Positions 25,936-36,496 of a DNA stretch of 36,496 bases are shown here, in pieces (within the stretch, counting starts at the first letter, position 1; each line of letters starts with the position of its first letter). The stretch comes from Candidatus Kuenenia stuttgartensis (GTDB taxonomy: Bacteria; Planctomycetota; Planctomycetia; Pirellulales; UBA1268). The notes below the pieces were generated by a model. It was not told where the DNA came from and did no database searches. It saw only the letters and a program-made list of their open reading frames with translations. Where the stretch lies: contig CAMDDJ010000031.1 of assembly GCA_945891385.1 (NCBI GenBank), positions 1 through 36,496 on the forward strand, given 5' to 3'. A program made the translations under genes and the position numbers.

Positions 25936-28764
25936 ATGCCCACCCGCGACATCGACCAAGCCGGTAGCGACGTTGGTGAACCGGCTGGCGGCGCCGCGGC
26001 AACGACCTCACTACCCCGCGGTGCCCACGCCCCGATGGCGATCGCCCAGGCTGGAGCGTCGGGTACGGGCCAGCCCGAGGTCGTCGACGGTGTCTCGTCG
26101 GTCGACGCCGACCCGACTGAAACCCGGGAATGGCTCGACTCGCTGCGGTACGTGATCAACAGCCGGGGCGGCGATCGGGCCGCCTATCTCCTCCACGCGA
26201 TCGAGCAGGAGGCCTACCGGCTCGGGGTGTCGATCCCGTTCTCGGCCACGACGCCCTACATCAACACGATCCCGGTCGATCGCCAGCCTCCGTTTCCGGG
26301 CAACCGGGAGATCGAACGGCGGATCAAGAGCATCATCCGGTGGAACGCGATGGCGATGGTCGTACGGGCCAACCGGGAAGACAAAAGCATTGGCGGCCAC
26401 ATCTCCACGTTCGCCTCGTCGGCAACACTCGTGGACGTGGCAATGAACCACTTCATTCGCGGTCGGGGCGACGATTACTCCGGCGACCAGGTCTACTTTC
26501 AGGGCCACGCATCCCCGGGGGTTTACTCCCGCGCGTTTCTCGAAGGGCGAATCACCGAAAAGCAGTTGGAAAATTTCCGGCGTGAACTGGCGGTCGGCGG
26601 CGGGCTCTCAAGTTACCCCCATCCCTGGCTCATGCCGGGCTTTTGGGAGTTTCCCACGGTGTCGATGGGCCTCGGGCCGCTGATGGCCATTTATCAGGCC
26701 CGTTTCAACAAATACCTCCAGGATCGCGGCATCAAGGACACGAGCCGCCAGCATGTCTGGTGCTTCATCGGCGATGGCGAGACGGACGAGCCCGAAACCC
26801 TCGGCGCCATTTCGCTCGCCGCCCGCGAACAACTCGACAACCTGGTGTTCGTCATCAACTGCAATCTCCAGCGTCTCGACGGGCCGGTGCGGGGCAACGG
26901 CAAGATCATCCAGGAACTCGAGGGTGTCTTCCGCGGGGCCGGCTGGAACGTGATCAAGGTGATCTGGGGTGAGGACTGGGATCCACTCCTCGACAAAGAT
27001 GACGAGGGCCTGCTCGTCAAGCGGATGAACGAGATCGTCGACGGCCAGTACCAGAAGTACATCGTCATGCCCGGCGACTACATTCGCGAGCACTTCTTCG
27101 GGGCCGATCCGGCCCTGTTGGAGATGGTAGCCCATCTCTCCGACGAGAAGCTCAAGAAGCTCAAGCGGGGCGGGCACGATCCCGAGAAGGTCTACGCCGC
27201 CTACGACGCGGCCATGAAGTGCCACGGCAAGCCGACCGTGATCATCGCCAAGACGATCAAGGGGTATGGGCTCGGCGAAGTTGGCGAGGGCCGGAACGTC
27301 ACCCACCAGCAGAAGAAGCTCAACGAAGACGAACTGCGGGCGTTCCGCTCCCGCTTCGGGATTCCAATCTCCGACGACGAGGTGGCCAAGGCGCCGTTCT
27401 ACAAGCCCGCCGAGGACTCCGAGGAAATGCGGTATCTCCGCGAGCGCCGGGCCGCGCTCGGAGGCTACGTGCCGACCCGGCCGCTCGAGTCGCCCAGGCT
27501 CCAGACACCCAAACTTTCCGACTATCAGGGATTCATCGAGAAGAGCGCCGGCCGCGAGGTCTCGACGACGACCGGCGTGGTCACGCTGATGGCCTCGCTG
27601 CTCAAGGACAAGCAGGTCGGCAAGTACATCGTGCCGATCGTGCCCGACGAGTCGCGGACCTTCGGCATGGATCCGCTGTTCAAGCAGTGCGGCATCTACG
27701 CCCACACCGGCCAACTCTACGAACCGGTGGATTCGGATCAGCTCCTCTACTATCGCGAAGCCAAGGACGGCCAGATCCTCGAGGAGGGAATCACCGAAGC
27801 CGGCAGCATGTCGAGTTTCATCGCCGCCGGCACCGCCTACGCCAGCCATGGCGTGCCGATGATCCCGATCTTCATCTACTACTCGATGTTCGGCTTCCAG
27901 CGGATCGGCGACCTGATCTGGGCCGCCTGCGACTGTCGCGCCAAGGGCTTTTTGCTCGGCGGCACTGCCGGCCGGACCACGCTCAACGGTGAGGGTCTCC
28001 AGCACCAGGACGGCCACAGCCATCTCTTTGCCATGGCCTATCCGACGGTTCGGGCCTACGACCCGGCCTTTGTCTACGAGTCGACCGTCATCATGCTCGA
28101 CGGCCTCGAGCGGATGTACGGCAAGGGCGAGGACTGGATCTACTACATCACGGTCTACAACGAAAATTACGAGATGCCGCCGATGCCCGCGGGATGTGAG
28201 CGGGGCATCCTCGAGGGCATGTACCGGCTCAAGGACGTGGCCGCGAGTCGTCCGCCGGTGGCGACGCTGCCTCCGGTGCATCTGCTTGGCTCGGGCGCGA
28301 TTCTCCGCGAGGTGCTCCGGGCTGCCGACTTGCTGGCGGACCATTGGGGCATTGCCTCGACCGTCTGGAGCGTCACCAGTTGGAAGGAGCTCAGGCGGGC
28401 CGCGCAGGAGTGCCGCCGCTGGAACATGCTCCACCCCGAGACGGCCCCGCGGCGGAGCTATCTCGAGGAGATGGTGGGCGATGGCGAGGGCGTGTTCGTG
28501 GCCGCGAGCGACCACGTGCGGGCTGTGCCAGAGCAACTCGACCCCTGGATTCCCGGGGGCTTGTTCGCCCTCGGCACCGACGGCTTTGGGCGGAGCGAGT
28601 CCCGCGGGCCGCTTCGCCGGCACTTCGAGGTCGATGCGGAGTGCATCGCGGTCGGCACGCTCTGGCGGCTGGCCCGCACCGGGGCGATCGGCAGCCATGT
28701 GGTCACCGAGGCGATCGCCCGCCTCGGGGTCGACCCCGAGAAGATCGATGCGGCTTTGGCCTGA
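25936..28764 (+). CDS. aceE: Pyruvate dehydrogenase E1 component, homodimeric type
   Basis: Thiamine diphosphate enzyme that decarboxylates pyruvate and acetylates the lipoyl group of E2. At 942 residues it is longer than E. coli AceE (887) because of an Ala/Gly-rich N-terminal extension of about 55 residues. Conserved stretches: NTIPVDRQPPFPG (about 110-122), GGHISTFAS, QGHASPGVYSRAFLEGR, the thiamine-binding motif FIGDGETDEPE (277-287) to INCN (307-310), and VPDESRTFGMDPLFKQ and EGITEAGSMSSF in the second half. The start has GGAG seven bases upstream. The homodimeric E1 fits the neighbouring single-lipoyl aceF. The N-terminal region of AceE normally binds E2, so the extension may affect assembly. 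Confidence 0.97.
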   Translation: MPTRDIDQAGSDVGEPAGGAAATTSLPRGAHAPMAIAQAGASGTGQPEVVDGVSSVDADPTETREWLDSLRYVINSRGGDRAAYLLHAIEQEAYRLGVSIPFSATTPYINTIPVDRQPPFPGNREIERRIKSIIRWNAMAMVVRANREDKSIGGHISTFASSATLVDVAMNHFIRGRGDDYSGDQVYFQGHASPGVYSRAFLEGRITEKQLENFRRELAVGGGLSSYPHPWLMPGFWEFPTVSMGLGPLMAIYQARFNKYLQDRGIKDTSRQHVWCFIGDGETDEPETLGAISLAAREQLDNLVFVINCNLQRLDGPVRGNGKIIQELEGVFRGAGWNVIKVIWGEDWDPLLDKDDEGLLVKRMNEIVDGQYQKYIVMPGDYIREHFFGADPALLEMVAHLSDEKLKKLKRGGHDPEKVYAAYDAAMKCHGKPTVIIAKTIKGYGLGEVGEGRNVTHQQKKLNEDELRAFRSRFGIPISDDEVAKAPFYKPAEDSEEMRYLRERRAALGGYVPTRPLESPRLQTPKLSDYQGFIEKSAGREVSTTTGVVTLMASLLKDKQVGKYIVPIVPDESRTFGMDPLFKQCGIYAHTGQLYEPVDSDQLLYYREAKDGQILEEGITEAGSMSSFIAAGTAYASHGVPMIPIFIYYSMFGFQRIGDLIWAACDCRAKGFLLGGTAGRTTLNGEGLQHQDGHSHLFAMAYPTVRAYDPAFVYESTVIMLDGLERMYGKGEDWIYYITVYNENYEMPPMPAGCERGILEGMYRLKDVAASRPPVATLPPVHLLGSGAILREVLRAADLLADHWGIASTVWSVTSWKELRRAAQECRRWNMLHPETAPRRSYLEEMVGDGEGVFVAASDHVRAVPEQLDPWIPGGLFALGTDGFGRSESRGPLRRHFEVDAECIAVGTLWRLARTGAIGSHVVTEAIARLGVDPEKIDAALA

Positions 28765-28838
28765 CAGGCACTTCCTGCCGGCTCCGCCGCGTCGGCTATC
28801 ATTTCCCACCCGATTCCCTCACCCCTGCAACGGACGCC

Positions 28839-30155
28839 ATGGCAACCGAGTTCAAGCTGCCCGACCTTGGAGAAAACATCGCCTCGGGAGACGTTGTGAC
28901 CGTCTTCGTGTCGGAGGGGGACGTCGTGAAGCCGGGGCAGCCGCTGCTCGAGGTTGAAACAGACAAGGCTGTGATCGAGGTGCCCTGTCCACCGGGCGGG
29001 CTGATCGAGAAGGTGTTGGTGAAGAAGGGCGACACGATCAAGGTGGGAGAGCCGCTCGTGCTGCTCGCCGCGGCAGGTAGTGCGGCCGCCAAGCCCGCGG
29101 CGAGGCCGGCCGATTCGAAGCCGGCCGATCCCCAGCCGGCTGCCCAGCCGGCGGTTGCGGCACCGCCGCGGGCCGAGAACGGCCGGCCGGCTGCCGTGCA
29201 GGCTCCTGTTGCGGTGGCCGAGCCGGAGCCCGAGGCTCGGGTAGCGGTTTCGGCAGCTGTGGCGGTTGAGCCTGCCGGTCCAGCCGTGCGCCGGCTGGCC
29301 CGGGAACTCGGTGTCGATCTTGCGCGGGTGTCGGGTTCGGGGCCTTCGGGCCGCATCGTCCGAGAAGACGTCATCGCCGCCGTCCGAACGGCCAGTGCGG
29401 CCGGTTCGACGCAGTCGGGACGCTCCGCCCCGGGGGCCGAGCGGGATGACTGGGGGCCGATCCGCCGCGAGCAGATGTCGCGGATGCGGAAGACGATCGC
29501 GGCCAATATGGTGCGGAGCGTCTCCACGATTCCGCACCTGACGAACTTCGACGACGCCGACGTCACCGAACTCGAGCGGCTGCGGAAGGAGAGCGCCGCC
29601 GAATACGCCAAGAGCAACCTCAAACTGACCGCGCTGGCGTTCGTGATCAAGGCGGTGAGCCTGTCGCTCCGGCAGCATCCGTCCGTCAATGCCACGATCG
29701 ATCCAGAGAAGGGCGAGATCGTGTACAAGGACTACGTCAACATCGGTCTGGCCGTGGACACGCCTCGAGGCCTCGTCGTGCCCGTGCTGCGGGACTGCGA
29801 TCAGCTCTCGATCCCGCAGATCGCCCAGGCGATCACCGACACGGCCGACAAGGCGAAGAACGCCCAGTACGCGGTGGAAGATCTTCGCGGGGGCACGTTC
29901 ACGATCAGCAACCTCGGGGCCGTGGGCGGCGCCTATTCGACTCCGATTATCAATTGGCCCGAGGTTGCGATTTTGTTGCTCGGTCGCTCGCGGAAGATGC
30001 CGGTCGTGCATGAGGACCGGATCGAACCGCGGCTGATGATGCCGCTTTCCCTCTCCTACGATCATCGGCTGGTCGATGGAGCGATGGCGGCCCGATTCCT
30101 CAACGAGGTGATCGGCTATCTGGAGAGCCCCGGCCGGCTGCTGCTGGCCCGGTGA
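28839..30155 (+). CDS. aceF: Dihydrolipoamide acetyltransferase (E2) of pyruvate dehydrogenase
   Basis: Core enzyme that carries the acetyl group on lipoate and transfers it to CoA. The 438 residues form one lipoyl domain (1-77, lipoyl lysine K43 in VETDKAVIE), a long Ala/Pro linker (80-150), a peripheral-subunit binding domain (about 153-190, RRLARELGVDLARVSGSGPS then GRIVREDV) and the catalytic domain (about 215-438). The active site is DHRLVDG with H409 and D413. E. coli AceF has three lipoyl domains, so this form is short. It lies 74 bases after aceE. The ribosome-binding site is weak. Confidence 0.96.
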   Translation: MATEFKLPDLGENIASGDVVTVFVSEGDVVKPGQPLLEVETDKAVIEVPCPPGGLIEKVLVKKGDTIKVGEPLVLLAAAGSAAAKPAARPADSKPADPQPAAQPAVAAPPRAENGRPAAVQAPVAVAEPEPEARVAVSAAVAVEPAGPAVRRLARELGVDLARVSGSGPSGRIVREDVIAAVRTASAAGSTQSGRSAPGAERDDWGPIRREQMSRMRKTIAANMVRSVSTIPHLTNFDDADVTELERLRKESAAEYAKSNLKLTALAFVIKAVSLSLRQHPSVNATIDPEKGEIVYKDYVNIGLAVDTPRGLVVPVLRDCDQLSIPQIAQAITDTADKAKNAQYAVEDLRGGTFTISNLGAVGGAYSTPIINWPEVAILLLGRSRKMPVVHEDRIEPRLMMPLSLSYDHRLVDGAMAARFLNEVIGYLESPGRLLLAR

Positions 30156-30177
30156 GGCCAGGCCCTGAAAGGACACC

Positions 30178-33108
<2,931 letters not shown>

Positions 33109-33154
33109 GTGCGGATTCTTCCCTTTTTTACTCCTCCCCACAGACCCTCACTCC

Positions 33155-34399
33155 ATGCCCATTGAACTGAAGGTGCCGGAAGTCGGCGAATCGATCACCG
33201 AGGTGATGATCGGAACGTGGAAGAAGCGCGAGGGCGATGTCGTCGCCATCGATGACGCGATCGTCGAGATCGAGAGCGACAAGGCGACCGTCGAGCTGCC
33301 CGCCCCGGCTGCCGGTACGATTGCGAAGGTGCTGAAGGGTTCCGGTGCGACGGCCAAGGTGGGCGAGGTGATCGGCTATCTCGAACCGGCCGGCGCGGCT
33401 GCGGTCGCGCCCGTCGCGCCAACGCCCGCCGCGCCCGTCGTCGACGTGAAGCGGACCGAGGGCCGCACCACGATCGGCTCGGTGCAGCCCCCCGCCGCGC
33501 CCGCGGGTCCCCAGCGGGTGATGCCCGCCGCAGCCCGGGTGCTCGGTGAGGCGGGCATCGCCGCCGCCGGCATCCAGGGCAGCGGTCCCGGCGGCCGCGT
33601 CACCAAGGAGGATGCGACCCGGGCAGTGGCCGCGCCTCCGGCTCCGCGGGCCGCTCCGGCTCCCGCGCCCGCCCCAGTCAGCATGCCGGGCCCCGGCTCA
33701 CGGGAGGAGCGGTTTCAGCTGATCAGCCCGATCCGCCGACGGATCGCGGAGCGGCTCGTCGAGGCCCAGCAGCAGGCGGCCCTGCTGACGACCTTCAACG
33801 AGGTCGACATGTTCGCCGTGATGGAGCTGCGGAAGAAGTTCAAGGATCTCTTCCAGGAGCGGTATGGCGTCAAGCTGGGCTTCATGTCGTTCTTCGTGCG
33901 GGCGGCGGTGGAGGCCCTGCGGGCGGTACCGCAGGTCAACGCCGAGTATCGCGACCCGCACATCGTGTTTCGCGACTACTACGACATCGGGATCGCGGTG
34001 GGGGGCGGCAAGGGCCTCGTGGTGCCGGTAATCCGCAACGCGGAACTGCTCTCCTTCGCCCAAATCGAGCAGACCATCGGCGACTTCGCCCGCCGGGCCG
34101 GCGAGAACAAGCTCAAGCTCGAGGAACTCCAGGGGGGCACGTTCACCATCTCCAACGGGGGCGTCTACGGTTCGATGCTCTCGACGCCGATCATCAACCC
34201 GCCGCAGAGCGGCATCCTCGGCCTGCATTCGATCCAGGAGCGGCCGATGGCCGTCAACGGCCAAGTGGTGATTCGGCCGATGATGTACCTCGCCCTCACC
34301 TACGACCACCGGCTGGTGGACGGCCGCGAGGCGGTGACGTTCCTGAAGCGGATCAAGGACACGATTGAGGATCCGAGCCGGCTGATGTTGGAAGTGTGA
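33155..34399 (+). CDS. sucB: Dihydrolipoamide succinyltransferase (E2) of 2-oxoglutarate dehydrogenase
   Basis: E2 core that transfers the succinyl group to CoA. It has 414 residues: lipoyl domain (1-77, K43 in IESDKATVE), Ala/Pro linker, subunit-binding domain (about 120-155, [13 protein letters not shown]), a second Ala/Pro linker and the catalytic domain (about 180-414, DHRLVDG with H385 and D389). The [20 protein letters not shown] and [18 protein letters not shown] stretches are typical of SucB. ATG 33155 has no clear ribosome-binding site; the 46 bases before it are T/C-rich. A 191-base gap with an inverted-repeat element follows. Confidence 0.96.
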   Translation: MPIELKVPEVGESITEVMIGTWKKREGDVVAIDDAIVEIESDKATVELPAPAAGTIAKVLKGSGATAKVGEVIGYLEPAGAAAVAPVAPTPAAPVVDVKRTEGRTTIGSVQPPAAPAGPQRVMPAAARVLGEAGIAAAGIQGSGPGGRVTKEDATRAVAAPPAPRAAPAPAPAPVSMPGPGSREERFQLISPIRRRIAERLVEAQQQAALLTTFNEVDMFAVMELRKKFKDLFQERYGVKLGFMSFFVRAAVEALRAVPQVNAEYRDPHIVFRDYYDIGIAVGGGKGLVVPVIRNAELLSFAQIEQTIGDFARRAGENKLKLEELQGGTFTISNGGVYGSMLSTPIINPPQSGILGLHSIQERPMAVNGQVVIRPMMYLALTYDHRLVDGREAVTFLKRIKDTIEDPSRLMLEV

Positions 34400-34418
34400 G
34401 CACAACCGGTCAACCTTG

Positions 34419-34437
34419 ATGGGCCGGGGTTGCCCAT
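34419..34437 (+). promoter_or_regulatory. Local hairpin overlapping the left end of the inverted-repeat element
   Basis: ATGGGC (34419-34424) and GCCCAT (34432-34437) can pair around a seven-base loop. The second arm lies inside the left terminal repeat of the 131-bp element and can also pair with its right terminal repeat (34541-34556). Two exclusive RNA folds are therefore possible between sucB and the second lpd gene. A regulatory role is inference. Confidence 0.4.
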
Positions 34438-34556
34438 GCCATCTCGTCGGACGCTCCCTTCAGGCATCCTGCCTTCCGGTCGCTCAATGGCAACCTCGCT
34501 TCGCCATCCTGGCTGCGCTCGGTTTCCAACGCCGCTCGATTGGCATGGGCAACCCC
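34426..34556. repeat. 131-bp element with perfect 16-bp terminal inverted repeats
   Basis: The left end GGGGTTGCCCATGCCA (34426-34441) is the exact reverse complement of TGGCATGGGCAACCCC (34541-34556). The 99 bases between them contain smaller self-complementary parts (AGGCATCCTGCCT at 34462-34474) and two related CATCC-TG-CT segments, but no open reading frame. This is the layout of a small non-autonomous mobile element or a large palindromic intergenic repeat. I see no matching target duplication at the edges. It accounts for most of the 191-base gap between sucB and the second lpd gene. Confidence 0.7.
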
Positions 34557-34590
34557 TCACGCAACTCAACTCAACGCAACCCCACGGTGA

Positions 34591-36000
34591 ATGATGTCTG
34601 CAACAGCGACTTCGACAACGCATGACCTGATCGTGATCGGAGGCGGCCCGGGGGGCTATGTGGCCGCGATCCGCGCGGCCCAGGCCGGGCTCTCGGCCGC
34701 GGTGATCGAGCGGGAGACCCAGCTCGGCGGCACCTGCCTGCGGGTCGGCTGCATCCCCTCGAAGGCCCTGCTCGAGTCGAGCCACAAGTATGAGGAGGCG
34801 ACGCATGAGCTGGCGGCTCACGGCGTGCGGGTGGGGGGCGTGGCTCTCGATCTAGCCACGCTGTTGAAGCGGAAGGACGACGTCGTCTCCACGCTCGCCA
34901 AGGGAATCGACGCCCTGATGAAGAAGCACAAGGTGACCCGCTACCTCGGCACCGGCCGGCTGGCCGGACCGGGCAAAGTGAGCGTGACGGCGGCCGACGG
35001 TGGCGTGACCGTGCTCGAGTCGCCGCGGGTGATCCTGGCGGTCGGGAGTCGGCCGGTGGTGCTGCCCGGGATCGAGGCCGATGGCGACCGCGTGGGCACG
35101 AGTACCGAGGCGCTTCGCTACCCGGAGGTGCCGGGCCACCTGGTCGTGATCGGCGGCGGCTACATCGGGCTCGAACTCGGCAGCGTCTGGCGGCGGCTGG
35201 GCTCCCGCGTGACGGTGCTCGAGTATGCCGACCGGATCCTGCTGGGCATCGACGGCGACATCGCCGCCGAGGCGCTCACGCTGTTCCGGAAGCAGGGGCT
35301 CGACATCCGGCTGGGTGTGAAGGTGACCGGTGCCCGGGCCGAGCGGGCCGGCTGCGTCGTCGAGATCGAGGGATCCGAGCCGATCCGCTGCGACCGGGTG
35401 CTCGCTGCCACCGGCCGTCGCCCGGCCACCGACGACCTGGGCCTCGAGACGGTCGGGATCGAGCCCGACCGCCGGGGGTTCATCGCGGTAGATGGGCAGT
35501 TCCGCACCTCGGCCGCCGGCGTGTGGGCGATCGGCGACTGCATTCCGGGGCCGATGCTCGCGCACAAGGCCGAGGAAGACGGTGTCGCCTGTGCCGACGG
35601 CCTGACGGGTGGCTGGGCCCACGTCGACTACGACCTGGTTCCAGCGGTCGTGTTCACTCATCCGGAGATCGCCGCGGTCGGCAAGACCGAAGAGCAGCTC
35701 ACGGCCGGGGGCGTGGCCTTCAAGAAGGGGGTCTTCCCGTTCCGGGCCAACGGCCGGGCCCGCACGCTGGGCGATACGACCGGAAAGGTGAAGATCCTCG
35801 CCGACGCCGTCAGTGACCGGGTGCTGGGCGTGCACATCATCGGCCCGGAGGCGGGCAACCTGGTGGCCGAGGCTGCCACGGCGATGACGTTCGGCGCCAC
35901 CGCCGAGGACATCGCCCGCGTCTGCCACGCCCACCCGACGCTGCCCGAGGCCCTGAAGGAGGCCGCGCTCGCCGTGGCCGGCAAGGCGATTCACGGGTAG
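34591..36000 (+). CDS. lpdA: Dihydrolipoyl dehydrogenase (E3), second copy
   Basis: Second E3 flavoenzyme of the cluster, 469 residues. FAD motif GGGPGGYVAA (17-26), redox disulfide C49/C54 in GGTCLRVGCIPSK, NAD motif VIGGGYIGLELG, second FAD motif VWAIGDCIPG, and C-terminal HAHPTLPE with the catalytic His. It differs clearly from the copy at 24439 (for example around both cysteines and in the C-terminus), so it is a paralogue rather than a recent duplicate. Its place after sucB suggests it serves 2-oxoglutarate dehydrogenase, though E3 subunits are often shared. Two ATGs in tandem (34591 and 34594) make the start uncertain by one residue. Confidence 0.95.
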   Translation: MMSATATSTTHDLIVIGGGPGGYVAAIRAAQAGLSAAVIERETQLGGTCLRVGCIPSKALLESSHKYEEATHELAAHGVRVGGVALDLATLLKRKDDVVSTLAKGIDALMKKHKVTRYLGTGRLAGPGKVSVTAADGGVTVLESPRVILAVGSRPVVLPGIEADGDRVGTSTEALRYPEVPGHLVVIGGGYIGLELGSVWRRLGSRVTVLEYADRILLGIDGDIAAEALTLFRKQGLDIRLGVKVTGARAERAGCVVEIEGSEPIRCDRVLAATGRRPATDDLGLETVGIEPDRRGFIAVDGQFRTSAAGVWAIGDCIPGPMLAHKAEEDGVACADGLTGGWAHVDYDLVPAVVFTHPEIAAVGKTEEQLTAGGVAFKKGVFPFRANGRARTLGDTTGKVKILADAVSDRVLGVHIIGPEAGNLVAEAATAMTFGATAEDIARVCHAHPTLPEALKEAALAVAGKAIHG

Positions 36001-36093
36001 CGACGCGGCGATTCGCGGCCCAAGTCGTGGACGCCGCTCCGCCGGGCTGCCATGCTGTGGGGAACGATGGAGACTCCCACGGAGGATCAGCCG

Positions 36094-36496
36094 ATGAAGC
36101 CGGTTTCGACGTTCGTGTCGGGCGTGTCGCTGCTCAGCGCCATGTTGATGGCCGGCTCCCCCGCGCCCGAGGCTGCCGGCGGCGACGCGTGGCAGGAGAG
36201 CTTCGCCCGTGACGAGCGGCAGTCGGGCGGGGCGACGCTCCGCTACCGGTTGCTCACGCCCGAGCCGGCCGTGGGCGGCGGCAAGCTGCCACTGGTGCTC
36301 TTTCTGCACGGCGCCGGCGAGCGGGGCGACGATAATGCGGCGCAACTCAAGCACGGGGTGGCGGAGTTTCACCGGCGGCAGGCGAAGCAGCCCTGCTTCG
36401 TCCTCGTGCCGCAGTGCCCGGCGGGCCGGAAGTGGGTCGAGGTCGACTGGGGCGGCGGGAGCGGGGCCGGAACGTTTCCGCCGGAGCCCTCCCCGC
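36094..36496 (+). CDS. Secreted alpha/beta-hydrolase (esterase or peptidase-like), truncated by the window end
   Basis: Only the first 134 residues are present. A signal peptide (about 1-29, hydrophobic stretch SGVSLLSAMLMAG) is followed by a region with LRYRLLTPE, then LPLVLFLHGAGERGDDN (66-81) and FVLVPQCPAG. The HGAGERG loop contributes the oxyanion hole in phospholipase/carboxylesterase-type and COG4099-type predicted peptidases. The nucleophile Ser, the Asp and the His would lie beyond the window, so the activity cannot be confirmed. ATG 36094 has GGAGGAT seven bases upstream. Confidence 0.8.
   Translation, partial: MKPVSTFVSGVSLLSAMLMAGSPAPEAAGGDAWQESFARDERQSGGATLRYRLLTPEPAVGGGKLPLVLFLHGAGERGDDNAAQLKHGVAEFHRRQAKQPCFVLVPQCPAGRKWVEVDWGGGSGAGTFPPEPSP

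Noticed and set aside
28772..28802. TTCCTG and TATCAT as an internal promoter before aceF
   Set aside because: The spacing is 19 bases and the -35 match is poor, so it is not distinguishable from chance in this sequence.
26608..28809. Open frame of 733 codons on the minus strand opposite aceE
   Set aside because: Same GC-driven shadow effect; the aceE frame carries all the expected motifs.

Overview
The window comes from a high-GC bacterium, most likely a planctomycete (Pirellulales-like, by inference). Supporting signs are PEP-CTERM sorting tails, a DUF1559-type pseudopilin, cysteine-rich secreted proteins of a kind I associate with planctomycetes, a Wsp-type chemosensory operon and a very large TPR membrane protein. 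An lpxA gene points to a lipid A-containing outer membrane. I see no rRNA, CRISPR array, transposase, integrase or phage gene.

Left block (about 200-4640, + strand): a cysteine-rich secreted protein, a PEP-CTERM protein with duplicated Asp/Asn-rich calcium-binding-like loops, a DUF1559 pseudopilin-like protein, and a larger PEP-CTERM protein carrying a beta-strand repeat and two dockerin-like repeats. These are export and surface genes.

Chemosensory block (14107 down to 4776, - strand): seven tightly packed genes. They encode a membrane-anchored UrtA-like urea/amide-type binding protein, a WspA-like receptor, CheW (WspB-like), CheR with TPRs (WspC-like), CheW with an N-terminal cysteine motif (WspD-like), a CheA-receiver hybrid (WspE-like) and CheB (WspF-like). 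Three junctions are ATGA stop/start overlaps. The usual Wsp output, the diguanylate cyclase WspR, is absent, and a predicted solute-binding sensor heads the operon. This is the best candidate here for an undescribed system. A receiver-less sigma-54 activator is transcribed divergently across a 318-base spacer that holds a perfect 8-bp inverted repeat.

Middle block (about 14400-24300): the sigma-54 activator, lpxA (-), a small TPR protein (+), a 1454-residue TPR membrane protein (-), a secreted Ala/Pro-rich protein with an 18-bp tandem repeat (+), tRNA-Leu(UAG) (-) and an HTTM-type membrane protein (-).

Right block (24439-36000, + strand): a 2-oxoacid dehydrogenase cluster ordered E3, E1p (aceE), E2p (aceF), E1o (sucA), E2o (sucB), E3. 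It encodes complete pyruvate and 2-oxoglutarate dehydrogenase complexes, each with its own dihydrolipoyl dehydrogenase. A 131-bp element with perfect 16-bp terminal inverted repeats lies between sucB and the second E3 gene. The window ends inside a secreted alpha/beta-hydrolase gene.
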